Notes: generated by a model from the sequence alone, not told the origin. A DNA stretch of 12,090 nucleotides from Streptosporangiaceae bacterium (GCA_030040815.1 JASHSZ010000370.1:1-12090); one strand, 5' to 3'; counted from the first letter of the stretch, positions 1 to 9,957 are shown. Program-made: numbers and translations.

Positions 1-2828
<2,828 letters not shown>

Positions 2829-3145
2829 CGCGGAGAACCTCCAACCGCCGCGCCTTCAGGTCGGTGTCGCGCGGTCCTTGGCGTAGTCAGTCTGCCGTGC
2901 AGTGCCGCGCACGAGAGTCGAGCACCGGCCGTCGGCGCAGCCCAGTGTAGTGCACCGTCGCGCGTTTCCCGGCCTTTCGGAAGCTCGCTGCGAGGTGGTG
3001 CGGCAGGGCCCGGTCCGGCACGGATATCTGCGTCAGCGTGGGCTCAGCAGTAGTGTGCAGTGGCTAGTGTCGAGGCCACAAGGCACGCGGTGCCGGGACC
3101 CGGCCCGGCCGCGCCTGGAAGCAAGCCTTTTGAGGGAGCCGGATT
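2829..3145. promoter_or_regulatory. Divergent intergenic region between the two glycan transcription units
   Basis: These 317 bases hold no credible gene and must contain the promoters of both the glf operon (leftward) and the sulfotransferase unit (rightward). Candidate -10 elements are TACACT on the minus strand (plus-strand bases 2944-2949) and two copies of TAGTGT on the plus strand at 3051-3056 and 3065-3070. No convincing -35 matches accompany them. Short inverted repeats occur at 2896-2913 (CGTGC/GCACG) and 3082-3094 (GGCAC/GTGCC). The second lies in the probable 5' untranslated region of the sulfotransferase gene. The promoter calls rest on short motifs only. Confidence 0.4.
2838..2842 (-). 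promoter_or_regulatory. Shine-Dalgarno of the GT2-glf-glfT2 operon
   Basis: GGAGG read on the minus strand, nine bases before the GTG at 2828. It selects the GTG as start codon over the out-of-frame ATG that overlaps it four bases downstream. Confidence 0.7.
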
Positions 3146-4447
3146 GTGAGCGCCGTCACAGACGAGGGCCTGCCCGGTAACGTGCCCGCGAGGGCCGGGG
3201 TGCGGGCCGCGGCGGCCGGGCAGCGGCCCAAAGTCGTCCTGCACATCGGCGAGCCCAAGACCGGCACGACATTCCTGCAGCAGGTGCTGTGGCGCAATCG
3301 CGCCGAGCTGTCCGCCCAGGGAGTGGTGTTGGCCGGCCATCACCCTCAAGATCACTACCGTGCTACTCAGGACCTGCACGGCGCCCCGATGAATCCCAGC
3401 GATCCGGCCGGCAGTTGGGCCGGTGAGTGGGACATCCTCGCTGGTCAGGCGAAGCTCGCGCCGAGAGTGGCGGTGATCTCGCACGAGCTGTTCTCTGCCG
3501 CCGACGAGCAGGCAGTCAAGCGCGCCGTGACGTCGCTGCAGCCGTCCGAAGTCCACGTGGCGCTGACGGTGCGGGACATGGCCACGCTGCTGCCTGCGGA
3601 GTGGCAGGAGACCGTGAAGCACCGCAATGCCCGGCGCTACCAGGACTGGCTGGGCGACGTCATCGACACCGAGTCGGTGTCTGCCGACCGGCGCCGGTAC
3701 TGGTTCTGGCGCGTGCACGACACGGCGGCGATCCTCGAGCTCTGGTCTCGGCACGTGCCGCCGGAGCGGCTGCACGTGATCACCGCGGCACCTCGCACCT
3801 CGGACCCGGGATTGCTCTGGCGGCGGTTTGCCGGCGTGCTCGGCGTGGACCCGGCCGCCGCGGATCTCAGCCGGGCCCGTGCCAACGCCTCGCTCGGACT
3901 GCCGGAGATCGAGTTCCTGCGGCGCATGAACGAGGCGTTGTCTGCCGAGATCCCCAACTGGTACTACATGTGGCGCGTGAAAGAAGGCGTGGCCCACGAG
4001 GCCCTGGCTGCGCGCCCGGCCGGCGAGCGCGTGATCCTGCCTCCCGACCGGCTGGGCTGGGCACGCGAGTACGCTGACGGACTGATCGCGGGCCTGAAAG
4101 GCTCGAGCTACGACCTCGTCGGCGATCTTGAGGAGCTGCGGCCGCCCGAGCAGAGCAGGGGTTCCGTGAACCCCGCTGACCAGCCGCCCGAGCTGGTACT
4201 GGACGCGGCGGTGCAGGCTGTAGCGGCGCTCCTGCTGAACGCGTACTGGGTGGAGTTCCCGGCCGCGGCGCCCGAGAAAGATGAGATCACCCGCAGCGTC
4301 TTCGCCGACCGCGTCGTGCTGCGAGTCGCGGCCTCGCCCTGGCTCAAGCGTTCCGTGCGCCAGCTCAGCAGCCACTCGTCGCTGGTGCGGCGGCTGCGCA
4401 TCCTGGCCTGGCGGGCGCTTGAGCGGCCTGGGTCGGGAGGCAGCTAG
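3146..4447 (+). CDS. Sulfotransferase-like protein (PAPS-dependent)
   Basis: A 433-residue protein of the P-loop sulfotransferase superfamily, which moves sulfate from PAPS to a hydroxyl or amine. The 5'-phosphosulfate loop is plain: LHIGEPKTGTTFLQ at residues 32-45. The probable 3'-phosphate-binding region is TVRDMATLLPAEWQE (141-155), followed by VKHR. The usual serine of that motif is not obvious, but related actinobacterial proteins vary here. The core ends near residue 325, and the last hundred or so residues form an Ala/Leu/Arg-rich extension of unknown role. No signal peptide or transmembrane helix is visible, so a cytoplasmic location is likely. The start is GTG at 3146, with AGGGAG seven bases upstream. 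The stop is 37 bases before the next glycosyltransferase gene, and the divergent neighbours are glf and glfT2. A glycan or glycolipid substrate is inferred from this context only. Confidence 0.85.
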   Translation: MSAVTDEGLPGNVPARAGVRAAAAGQRPKVVLHIGEPKTGTTFLQQVLWRNRAELSAQGVVLAGHHPQDHYRATQDLHGAPMNPSDPAGSWAGEWDILAGQAKLAPRVAVISHELFSAADEQAVKRAVTSLQPSEVHVALTVRDMATLLPAEWQETVKHRNARRYQDWLGDVIDTESVSADRRRYWFWRVHDTAAILELWSRHVPPERLHVITAAPRTSDPGLLWRRFAGVLGVDPAAADLSRARANASLGLPEIEFLRRMNEALSAEIPNWYYMWRVKEGVAHEALAARPAGERVILPPDRLGWAREYADGLIAGLKGSSYDLVGDLEELRPPEQSRGSVNPADQPPELVLDAAVQAVAALLLNAYWVEFPAAAPEKDEITRSVFADRVVLRVAASPWLKRSVRQLSSHSSLVRRLRILAWRALERPGSGGS

Positions 4448-4450
4448 GCG

Positions 4451-4492
4451 ATGGCGGCCACCGAGGTCTGTTGTCGGGCTGTCGATGACTGA
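4451..4492 (+). other. Possible 13-codon leader ORF overlapping the downstream start
   Basis: An ATG at 4451 follows GGGAGG (4435-4440) by ten bases and encodes MAATEVCCRAVDD. Its TGA at 4490-4492 lies just past the ATG (4485) of the next glycosyltransferase, which itself lacks a clear ribosome-binding site. Ribosomes ending here could reinitiate at 4485. This may be chance, because short ORFs are common in such sequence. Confidence 0.25.
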
Positions 4493-5471
4493 CGGACTCG
4501 CCGCACTCGGCCCCCATGGCCAGGCGGCGCCGACCCCGCAGCCGCCACGGGTGGTCGCGGTCATCGTCACCTACAACAGGCGTGAGCTGCTGCTCGAGTC
4601 GCTGGCGGCAGTGCAGGTGCAGCACCGCCAGCCGGACGCGGTGATCGTCGTCGATAACGCTTCGACGGACGGAACGGCGGCGGCCGTCCGCGCGGGCTTC
4701 CCTGCGGTGCGGCTTGCCGAGCTCGACGGGAACTACGGCGGTGCCGGCGGGTTCGCCTACGGAATGGCGCAGGCGCTCGGCGATGGCGCGGACCTGATCT
4801 GGGCCATGGACGATGACACCATTCCGGAACCCGGCGCCCTGGCGGCTCTGCTGGCGGCGCGCCAGGGCTACCCCGGTCGCGCCCCGGCCATCGTGGCAAG
4901 CGCGGTGGCGTGGACCGACGGTCGGCCGCACCCGATGAACACCCCGCGGGCCAAGCCCATGGCGGCGGCGGCCGAACGGTCGGCCGCGGCCGAATGCGGG
5001 TGCGTTCCCATCCGGTCGGCATCCTTTGTCTCTGTGCTGGTCGATGCGGGCGAGTGCGAGCGCCGCGGACTGCCGCGGGCGGACTTCTTCCTCTGGAACG
5101 ACGACTTCGAGTTCACGACCCGGCTGCTGCGCGGCAATATCGGCCTGCTCTGCCCCGCCAGCATCGTCGTGCACAAGACCCGGACGTTCGGCGGGACGAC
5201 CGTCGACCCTGGTGAGCGGTTCTTCTACGAGGTCCGGAACAAGATCTGGACGCTGCGGGCCACTTCGCTCGGGCCTGCCGAGCGGATGCTCTACGCCGGC
5301 GCGACGCTACGCCGGTGGGTGCGCACGTACGCAGCAGCGGCGGACCGGCGGGCGCTGCGGGCACGTTTTGTGCGCGGTCTCGTCGCCGGGATCCGCACCA
5401 GCCCGCGCCCCAACGAGCAGGTGCTGCCCGGGCTCGCGGCCAGCACGGCCGCGCCGCGACCTGCCCGTTAG
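4485..5471 (+). CDS. Family 2 glycosyltransferase, GlfT1-like
   Basis: A 328-residue GT2 enzyme. The nucleotide-binding strand VVAVIVTYNRR covers 23-33, VIVVDNASTDGT covers 53-64, and the characteristic DGNYGGAGGFAYGM lies at 81-94. The metal motif is MDDDT (108-112), the catalytic-base region is LWNDDFEF (203-210), and a conserved HKTRTFGG begins at 230. The NxGGAGGF signature and the late FFYEVRNK (246-253) are shared with mycobacterial GlfT1 and related galactofuranosyl- or rhamnosyltransferases. GlfT1 primes galactan on the decaprenyl-linked disaccharide, and this gene may have that role beside glf and glfT2. Donor specificity cannot be fixed from sequence. The reading frame stays open upstream to 4281, but that part is out-of-frame sulfotransferase sequence, so ATG 4485 is chosen. 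It sits about 22 residues before the fold. The ribosome-binding site is weak. Confidence 0.88.
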   Translation: MTDGLAALGPHGQAAPTPQPPRVVAVIVTYNRRELLLESLAAVQVQHRQPDAVIVVDNASTDGTAAAVRAGFPAVRLAELDGNYGGAGGFAYGMAQALGDGADLIWAMDDDTIPEPGALAALLAARQGYPGRAPAIVASAVAWTDGRPHPMNTPRAKPMAAAAERSAAAECGCVPIRSASFVSVLVDAGECERRGLPRADFFLWNDDFEFTTRLLRGNIGLLCPASIVVHKTRTFGGTTVDPGERFFYEVRNKIWTLRATSLGPAERMLYAGATLRRWVRTYAAAADRRALRARFVRGLVAGIRTSPRPNEQVLPGLAASTAAPRPAR

Positions 5472-5483
5472 CCCATCCGCCGC

Positions 5484-5498
5484 CCCGCTGTCCGCGGG
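5484..5498 (+). terminator. Weak hairpin after the glycosyltransferase gene
   Basis: CCCGC and GCGGG can form a five-base-pair stem around TGTCC, 12 bases after the stop at 5471. No T-run follows. It may aid termination, but the stem is short. Confidence 0.2.
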
Positions 5499-5585
5499 CC
5501 TGGACCGCAACCGGACAAGTCAAACCTGGTCAGGCGGGCTGTTACGTGCGAATGTTAAACCGAGTCCCCCGCCCAGGTGGTAGTT

Positions 5586-5591
5586 GGAGGG
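5586..5591 (+). promoter_or_regulatory. Shine-Dalgarno deciding the GCS2-family start
   Basis: GGAGGG lies six bases before ATG 5598. The alternative GTG at 5577 would place this sequence inside the coding region, so ATG 5598 is preferred. Confidence 0.75.
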
Positions 5592-5597
5592 TCAATT

Positions 5598-7070
5598 ATG
5601 GGCAGGGATGTCCCGTCCATCCACGTCACTCAGCATGATCGCCGGGCCTATCGCGAAAAGGTACGCCGGTGTCTGGACGTACTCGCCAGGATGCTACTCG
5701 AGTACCGGTTTGACACCGGGCCGCTGCAGCTGGGCATGGAGATGGAAGTCAACCTCGTCGACGCCCGCGGCATGCCGGCAATGACGAGCACCGCGGTGCT
5801 GGCGGCGATCTCCGATCCCAGCTGGGCCAGTGAGCTCGGCCGGTTCAATCTGGAGATCAACGTGCCGCCGAGGCCGTTGTCCGGGGAGGTTTTCGGCGCG
5901 CTCGAGGACGACGTACGCGGCAAGCTCGCGCACGCCGCGAGCCGTGCCCTCGCGACGGGTACCCGACTGGTGATGATCGGCATTCTGCCCACGCTGCGCC
6001 AGGATGACGTGACCGGTGAGGCGATGTCGGCCGTCCCGCGCTACCAGCTGCTGAACGAGCAGTTGATCGCCGCGCGCGGCGAGGACATCCGGATCTGCAT
6101 CGACGGCCCGGAGCCGCTGCTCACCCACGTCGACACGATCATGCCCGAGGCGGCCTGCACCAGCGTACAGTTCCACCTGCAGGTGAGCCCGGAGGCATTC
6201 GGCAGCTACTGGAACGCGGCGCAGGCCGTCGCCGGAATCCAGGTCGCACTGGCCGCGAACTCGCCGTTCCTGTTCGGCCGTGAGCTCTGGCAGGAAACCA
6301 GAATCCCGCTGTTCGAGCAGGTCACCGACACCAGGCCGGTAGAACTCCAGCAGCAGGGAGTGCGGCCGAGGGTGTGGTTCGGCGAGCGGTGGATCGGCTC
6401 GGTCTTCGATCTGTTCGAGGAAAACCTGCGCTACTTTCCCGCGCTGCTGCCGCTGCGCGAGGACGAGGACCCGGCCGCGGCGCTCGATCACGGGGAGACA
6501 CCCACGCTCGCGGAGCTGACCTTGCACAACGGCACCGTCTACCGGTGGAACCGGCCGGTGTACGCGGTGGAGGACGGTCGGCCGCACCTGCGGGTCGAGA
6601 ACCGGGTGCTGCCCGCCGGGCCGACGGTCGCCGACGTGGCGGCCAACGCAGCCTTCTACTACGGTCTCGTCCGCGCGCTGGCCGAGGCCGAGCGGCCGGT
6701 GTGGACCCAGATGTCGTTCAAGGCCGCGGCTGACAACCTTGTCGAGGGCGCCCGGCGCGGCATCGGCGCCCAGGTGTACTGGCCCGGCGACGGCGAGGTG
6801 CCGGTCACCGAGGTGACGCTGCGACGGCTGCTGCCGCTCGCCTCGGACGGACTTGCCCGGTGGGGCGTGAAGACCGACGACGCCGACCGCCTGCTCGGCA
6901 TCATCGAGCAGCGCTGCCTCACCGGCCGCACCGGTGCCACGTGGCAGACGCAGATGGTGCACCGGCTGGAATCCAGGCTGGGCCGGGATGAGTCGCTGCG
7001 CCGGATGACCCAGGGCTACATCGAGCGGATGTCGTCGAACGAGCCGGTGCACACCTGGTCGGCCCTGTAA
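5598..7070 (+). CDS. GCS2-family carboxylate-amine ligase (glutamate-cysteine ligase-like)
   Basis: A 490-residue member of the GCS2 (glutamate-cysteine ligase type 2) family, ATP-dependent enzymes that join the gamma-carboxyl of glutamate, or a similar acid, to an amine. The metal and substrate motif GMEMEVNLVD spans residues 46-55. FNLEINVPPRPL (83-94) supplies further acidic ligands, and SVQFHLQVSP covers 189-198. RVENRVLPAGP and ATWQTQMVHRLE are conserved towards the C-terminus. It is clearly longer than E. coli YbdK-type ligases, and it is also distinct from my recollection of EgtA of ergothioneine synthesis. Relatives of this length are widespread in actinobacteria and are annotated as glutamate-cysteine ligases, but I know of no settled substrate. 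It is probably cytoplasmic. The start at ATG 5598 is supported by GGAGGG six bases upstream. An MFS exporter follows after 46 bases. Confidence 0.88.
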   Translation: MGRDVPSIHVTQHDRRAYREKVRRCLDVLARMLLEYRFDTGPLQLGMEMEVNLVDARGMPAMTSTAVLAAISDPSWASELGRFNLEINVPPRPLSGEVFGALEDDVRGKLAHAASRALATGTRLVMIGILPTLRQDDVTGEAMSAVPRYQLLNEQLIAARGEDIRICIDGPEPLLTHVDTIMPEAACTSVQFHLQVSPEAFGSYWNAAQAVAGIQVALAANSPFLFGRELWQETRIPLFEQVTDTRPVELQQQGVRPRVWFGERWIGSVFDLFEENLRYFPALLPLREDEDPAAALDHGETPTLAELTLHNGTVYRWNRPVYAVEDGRPHLRVENRVLPAGPTVADVAANAAFYYGLVRALAEAERPVWTQMSFKAAADNLVEGARRGIGAQVYWPGDGEVPVTEVTLRRLLPLASDGLARWGVKTDDADRLLGIIEQRCLTGRTGATWQTQMVHRLESRLGRDESLRRMTQGYIERMSSNEPVHTWSAL

Positions 7071-7102
7071 GTCCGGTACAGGCGACGACCCGCGCCGACC
7101 GA

Positions 7103-7108
7103 TAGGGT
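7103..7108 (+). promoter_or_regulatory. Candidate -10 element for a leaderless MFS transcript
   Basis: TAGGGT ends eight bases before ATG 7117, which would place the transcription start at or next to the start codon. Leaderless transcripts with this arrangement are common in actinobacteria. No good -35 hexamer is present, and GGTGAGG at 7106-7112 might instead act as a weak ribosome-binding site. Confidence 0.4.
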
Positions 7109-7116
7109 GAGGCGCG

Positions 7117-8655
7117 ATGTCCGATCTCGGCGGCGCGGCTGTGCCGGTTCCGGCAGCGGGCGCGCCGCTTCAGGTGAGCAGTGGGGCTGGCCGGTGGGTG
7201 CTGCTTGCCACCGTGCTCGGTTCGAGCATGGTGCTGCTGGACTCGACCGTCGTCAACGTCGCTCTCCCCACCATCGGCCGGCACCTGAACGCTTCGCTGG
7301 CCCAGCTGCAGTGGACGGTCAACGGGTACACGCTCAGCCTGGCTGGCCTCATCCTGCTGGGCGGCTCACTCGGCGACCGGGCCGGGCGCCGCCGGGTGTT
7401 CCTCATCGGCGTCGTCTGGTTCGCGCTCGCCTCCGCTCTGTGCGGCGCGGCGCCCACCATCAGCGTGCTCATCGGCGCTCGAGTGCTGCAAGGGGTGGGC
7501 GGCGCGCTGCTCGCGCCGGGCTCGCTGGCGATCATTCAAGCGAGCTTTGCCCAGGCGGAGCGCGCCCGCGCGGTGGGTGCCTGGTCAGGACTCGGGGGGA
7601 TAGCGGCCGCGATCGGCCCGCTGCTGGGCGGGTGGCTGGTGCAGGCGGCAGGGTGGCGCTGGGTATTCCTGCTGAACCTGCCGCTGGCCGCCGCGGTCGT
7701 CGCGGTGGCGCTGCGGCATGTGCCGGAGACCAGGGACCCCGCCTCACATGGCCGCTTCGACGTGGCAGGCGCCGGGCTCGCGGCCCTGGCGCTGGCCGGG
7801 ATCACCTACGCGCTCATCGAGGCGACCGGGTCGGCCGGGACGATCGCCGTCGTCGTGGCCGCCGTCATCGGAGTAGCCGCCGCGGTCGCATTCGTCGGCG
7901 TGGAGCGTCGCCGCACCAAGAAACCCGACCCGACGCCGCCGATGCTGCCGCTCGACATCTTCTCCTCCCGCCAGTTCAGCGCGGTGAACGTGATCACATT
8001 CCTGGTCTACGGCGCGTTCGGCGGCTTGCTGTTCCTGCTCGTGCTGCAGCTCCAGGTGGTCGACGGGTTCTCGCCGATCGAAGCCGGCGCGGCCCTGCTG
8101 CCGGTGACCCTGCTCATGCTGGCCCTGTCGGCTCGGGCCGGCAGCCTGGCACAGCGCGTCGGACCGCGCTGGCTGATGACCGGCGGCATCACCGGACTCG
8201 CGGTCGGTATGGCCCTCATGACGCGGATCGGTGTGCACACGAGCTACGTGGCCGACGTGCTACCCGCGGTGGTTGTCTACGGCCTCGGCCTGTGCCTGAC
8301 CGTGGCGCCGCTGACCGCGACGGTGCTGGCCAGCGCTGACATCCGGCACGCGGGCGTGGCCAGCGGGGTCAACAACGCGGTCGCGAGGGCCGCCGGGCTG
8401 GTGGCCGTCGCCGCGCTGCCGGCGGCGGTGGGGCTGACCAGCGCCAGCTATCACGAGCCGGCGCAGTTCTCCCAGGGCTTCGATCGCGCCGCGATCGTCT
8501 GCGCGGTGCTGCTGCTGATCGCGGCGGCGCTGACCGCCGCGCTGATCGACAATGACGTGCTGCGCTCCTGCGCGCCGCCGGAAGCCAGCCGGACCTGCCC
8601 CATCGGGGGACCGCAGCTCCAGCCGGTACCCGGTCGGCGGGCGTCAACCCAGTAA
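7117..8655 (+). CDS. MFS drug exporter, DHA2 (EmrB/QacA-like) family
   Basis: A 512-residue proton-coupled transporter of the major facilitator superfamily. Hydrophobic segments fit the 14 helices of the DHA2 (drug:H+ antiporter 2) group. Signature motifs are present: LLDSTVVNVALP (40-51, motif D1), GSLGDRAGRRR (83-93, motif A between helices 2 and 3), ARVLQGVGGALLAPG (121-135, motif B) and the antiporter motif C, GIAAAIGPLLGG (161-172). A longer cytoplasmic stretch with RRRTKKPDPTPP separates helices 8 and 9. The last 35 or so residues are hydrophilic. It probably exports a small toxic compound or antibiotic across the cytoplasmic membrane, but the substrate is unknown. No TetR- or MarR-type regulator is adjacent. 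The start is ATG 7117, and alternative frames give only shadow proteins. Confidence 0.93.
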   Translation: MSDLGGAAVPVPAAGAPLQVSSGAGRWVLLATVLGSSMVLLDSTVVNVALPTIGRHLNASLAQLQWTVNGYTLSLAGLILLGGSLGDRAGRRRVFLIGVVWFALASALCGAAPTISVLIGARVLQGVGGALLAPGSLAIIQASFAQAERARAVGAWSGLGGIAAAIGPLLGGWLVQAAGWRWVFLLNLPLAAAVVAVALRHVPETRDPASHGRFDVAGAGLAALALAGITYALIEATGSAGTIAVVVAAVIGVAAAVAFVGVERRRTKKPDPTPPMLPLDIFSSRQFSAVNVITFLVYGAFGGLLFLLVLQLQVVDGFSPIEAGAALLPVTLLMLALSARAGSLAQRVGPRWLMTGGITGLAVGMALMTRIGVHTSYVADVLPAVVVYGLGLCLTVAPLTATVLASADIRHAGVASGVNNAVARAAGLVAVAALPAAVGLTSASYHEPAQFSQGFDRAAIVCAVLLLIAAALTAALIDNDVLRSCAPPEASRTCPIGGPQLQPVPGRRASTQ

Positions 8656-8681
8656 CCCGCGCCGGGGCAACCCAGCGACGG

Positions 8682-8696
8682 CGGCGCTAAGCGCCG
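8682..8696. terminator. Hairpin at the convergent MFS / BrkB junction
   Basis: CGGCGC-TAA-GCGCCG is a perfect six-base-pair stem with a three-base loop. It lies 26 bases after the MFS stop and covers the BrkB-family stop codon (8689-8687). Its position suits a bidirectional terminator, but neither side has a T-run. Confidence 0.4.
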
Positions 8697-9748
8697 GGCC
8701 GATCCTCTGGTGGTCGCGTCGCGGCGTCCACGGCGGTGGCCGGATGAGCGGAGCCGGCCGTCCCGTCCTGTTGGGCGCGCTGCTCCGGTACGTGATCCAC
8801 CGTGATCTTGAGATCGGGGCGAAGCTGGCTCACTTCCGCGTAGGTCTGGTAGGCGCGCAGGTCGGCGTCGGTCAGCGGCGGCGGCGCGAGCGAACGCGGG
8901 CACAGCCGCCGGGCGCGGACCACGTCAAGCTCCACCACGTACAGGGTGATCTGGGCCTGCAGGTAGAACCAGGCCAGCACGGTGAGCACGAGCGCGAACT
9001 GTCCGTAAGCGGAATTGGTGTGCAGGCGCACGATGCCTAGCGAGACCACAATCTGCAGGATCTGCCAGGCGGTCGCCGCAAGGAACGCGCCGAGTCGCAG
9101 GTCGCGGCTGCGGACCACGGTGGCGGTCGCCATCTGGAAGATGAGGTAGAACAGCCAGATGTTCAGCAGCAGCGCCACCACGGCAGCGGCGGCATCTGCC
9201 CAGATGCCGCCGAGGTGACCGGCGCCGCCGGCGATCGTCGACAGCGCGATCGTGATGATCTCGCCCGGCCCGAGCACGGCGATGATCCCGAGGCTGCGCA
9301 GCTTGTTCTTCGGAAAGCCGGGTCGCTCGTACTTCGGCACGCTCCAGGCCGTGTTCATCGCGTTCTGGATGGCGCCGGCTACACCGAGAGAGGCGTACAG
9401 CATCAGCAAGAGCCCGACGACCAGCGCGAAGCCTGCCGTGCTGAGGCCATGGCTGACGCCGAGGTCCTTGACGAACGGGTACTTCCCCAGCGCGTCGGTG
9501 AGCCGGGTGGCAAGCGCGGGGCTGGTCCTGGCCACCAGGTCGAGGATCGTGTAGGCCACCAGCAGCAGCGGGAAGATCGACGCGAAGCCGTAGTAGGCCA
9601 CCAGCGCCGCCAGGTTACCCGCCTGGTCGTCGCTGAACTTCTTCCACGTAGCGACCCCGATGGCCAGCCACCAGCGGTCTTGCTGGGCCCGATCGATGGC
9701 CCGGACCAGCCGACTGACCTCTTTCGCGGCGCTGCTGCCTGCGGCCAT
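8687..9748 (-). CDS. YihY/BrkB-family inner-membrane protein
   Basis: A 353-residue polytopic membrane protein of the YihY/virulence factor BrkB family. The family was once misannotated as ribonuclease BN, and its true function is unsettled. The family signature is DQAGNLAALVAYYGFASIFP at residues 41-60. About six hydrophobic spans follow between residues 45 and 290, including FALVVGLLLMLYASLG and FALVLTVLAWFYLQAQITLY. The C-terminal 60 or so residues are hydrophilic and contain an acidic/Gln-rich stretch. The frame stays open upstream to 9919, but that part is low-complexity and overlaps an amine oxidase remnant in another frame. ATG 9748 is therefore preferred; GTG at 9763 is an alternative. 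A TAGGAT element lies 26 bases upstream. The gene converges on the MFS gene, with only 31 bases between the stops. Confidence 0.88.
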   Translation of the reverse strand: MAAGSSAAKEVSRLVRAIDRAQQDRWWLAIGVATWKKFSDDQAGNLAALVAYYGFASIFPLLLVAYTILDLVARTSPALATRLTDALGKYPFVKDLGVSHGLSTAGFALVVGLLLMLYASLGVAGAIQNAMNTAWSVPKYERPGFPKNKLRSLGIIAVLGPGEIITIALSTIAGGAGHLGGIWADAAAAVVALLLNIWLFYLIFQMATATVVRSRDLRLGAFLAATAWQILQIVVSLGIVRLHTNSAYGQFALVLTVLAWFYLQAQITLYVVELDVVRARRLCPRSLAPPPLTDADLRAYQTYAEVSQLRPDLKITVDHVPEQRAQQDGTAGSAHPATAVDAATRPPEDRPGA

Positions 9749-9774
9749 GGCGCGAACACCCACCCCCGCGGCCG

Positions 9775-9780
9775 ATCCTA
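9775..9780 (-). promoter_or_regulatory. Candidate -10 element for the BrkB-family gene
   Basis: TAGGAT read on the minus strand, ending 26 bases before ATG 9748. A start site about seven bases downstream would leave an untranslated leader of about 20 bases, or almost none if GTG 9763 is used. The -35 region is poor. Confidence 0.35.
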
Positions 9781-9801
9781 ACGCGGGCCCGTGGGGCTCG
9801 T

Positions 9802-9827
9802 AGGCGGCGCAGCGACCGTGGCCGCCT
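9802..9827 (-). terminator. Hairpin downstream of the GNAT gene and amine oxidase remnant
   Basis: AGGCGGC (9802-9808) and GCCGCCT (9821-9827) form a seven-base-pair stem around a 12-base loop. It begins 16 bases after the remnant's stop codon on the minus strand. It could be the terminator of the lost amine oxidase gene. There is no T-run. Confidence 0.3.
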
Positions 9828-9843
9828 GGCGGGTCCCGATGGT

Positions 9844-9957
9844 CTACGGCAGCCGAGCAAGCACGTCCGCGGCTGCACGCTCGCCAGAGCGGAGCGCGCC
9901 GTCCCTGTAGCCCGTCCACTGCGACGCCGTCTCGGTGCCCGCCCAGTGGATCCTCAG
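9844..9957 (-). pseudogene. Flavin monoamine oxidase, C-terminal remnant
   Basis: Read on the minus strand from 9957, this stretch encodes about 37 residues ending at TAG (9846-9844). It contains [18 protein letters not shown] followed by [25 protein letters not shown] is the C-terminal FAD-binding signature of flavin monoamine oxidases, and GYxDGAxRSGERAA is the usual continuation to the family's end. The rest of the enzyme, about 400 residues, is missing. The frame meets TGA at 9960-9958, and the DNA beyond it is the intact GNAT gene in a different frame. It has no start codon of its own and cannot make a functional enzyme. It is best read as the tail of a deleted gene whose natural stop survives. 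Confidence 0.8.

Noticed and set aside
4281..4484. Upstream extension of the GlfT1-like frame by 68 codons
   Set aside because: It is out-of-frame sulfotransferase sequence, Ser/Arg/Cys-rich; the GT2 fold starts after residue 22 of the shorter form.
3044..4570. 508-codon minus-strand open frame opposite the sulfotransferase and glycosyltransferase start
   Set aside because: Arg/His/Gly/Pro-rich with no recognisable fold. It is the mirror of two well-supported genes, as expected in very GC-rich DNA.
5694..7052. 452-codon minus-strand open frame opposite the GCS2-family gene
   Set aside because: Antisense shadow; the plus strand has strong family motifs and a good ribosome-binding site.
7107..8339. 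410-codon plus-strand frame overlapping the MFS gene
   Set aside because: Arg-rich out-of-frame product without hydrophobic segments; the MFS frame carries every family motif.
9749..9919. Upstream extension of the BrkB-family frame by 57 codons
   Set aside because: The extension is low-complexity, unlike the family, and overlaps the amine oxidase remnant read in another frame.
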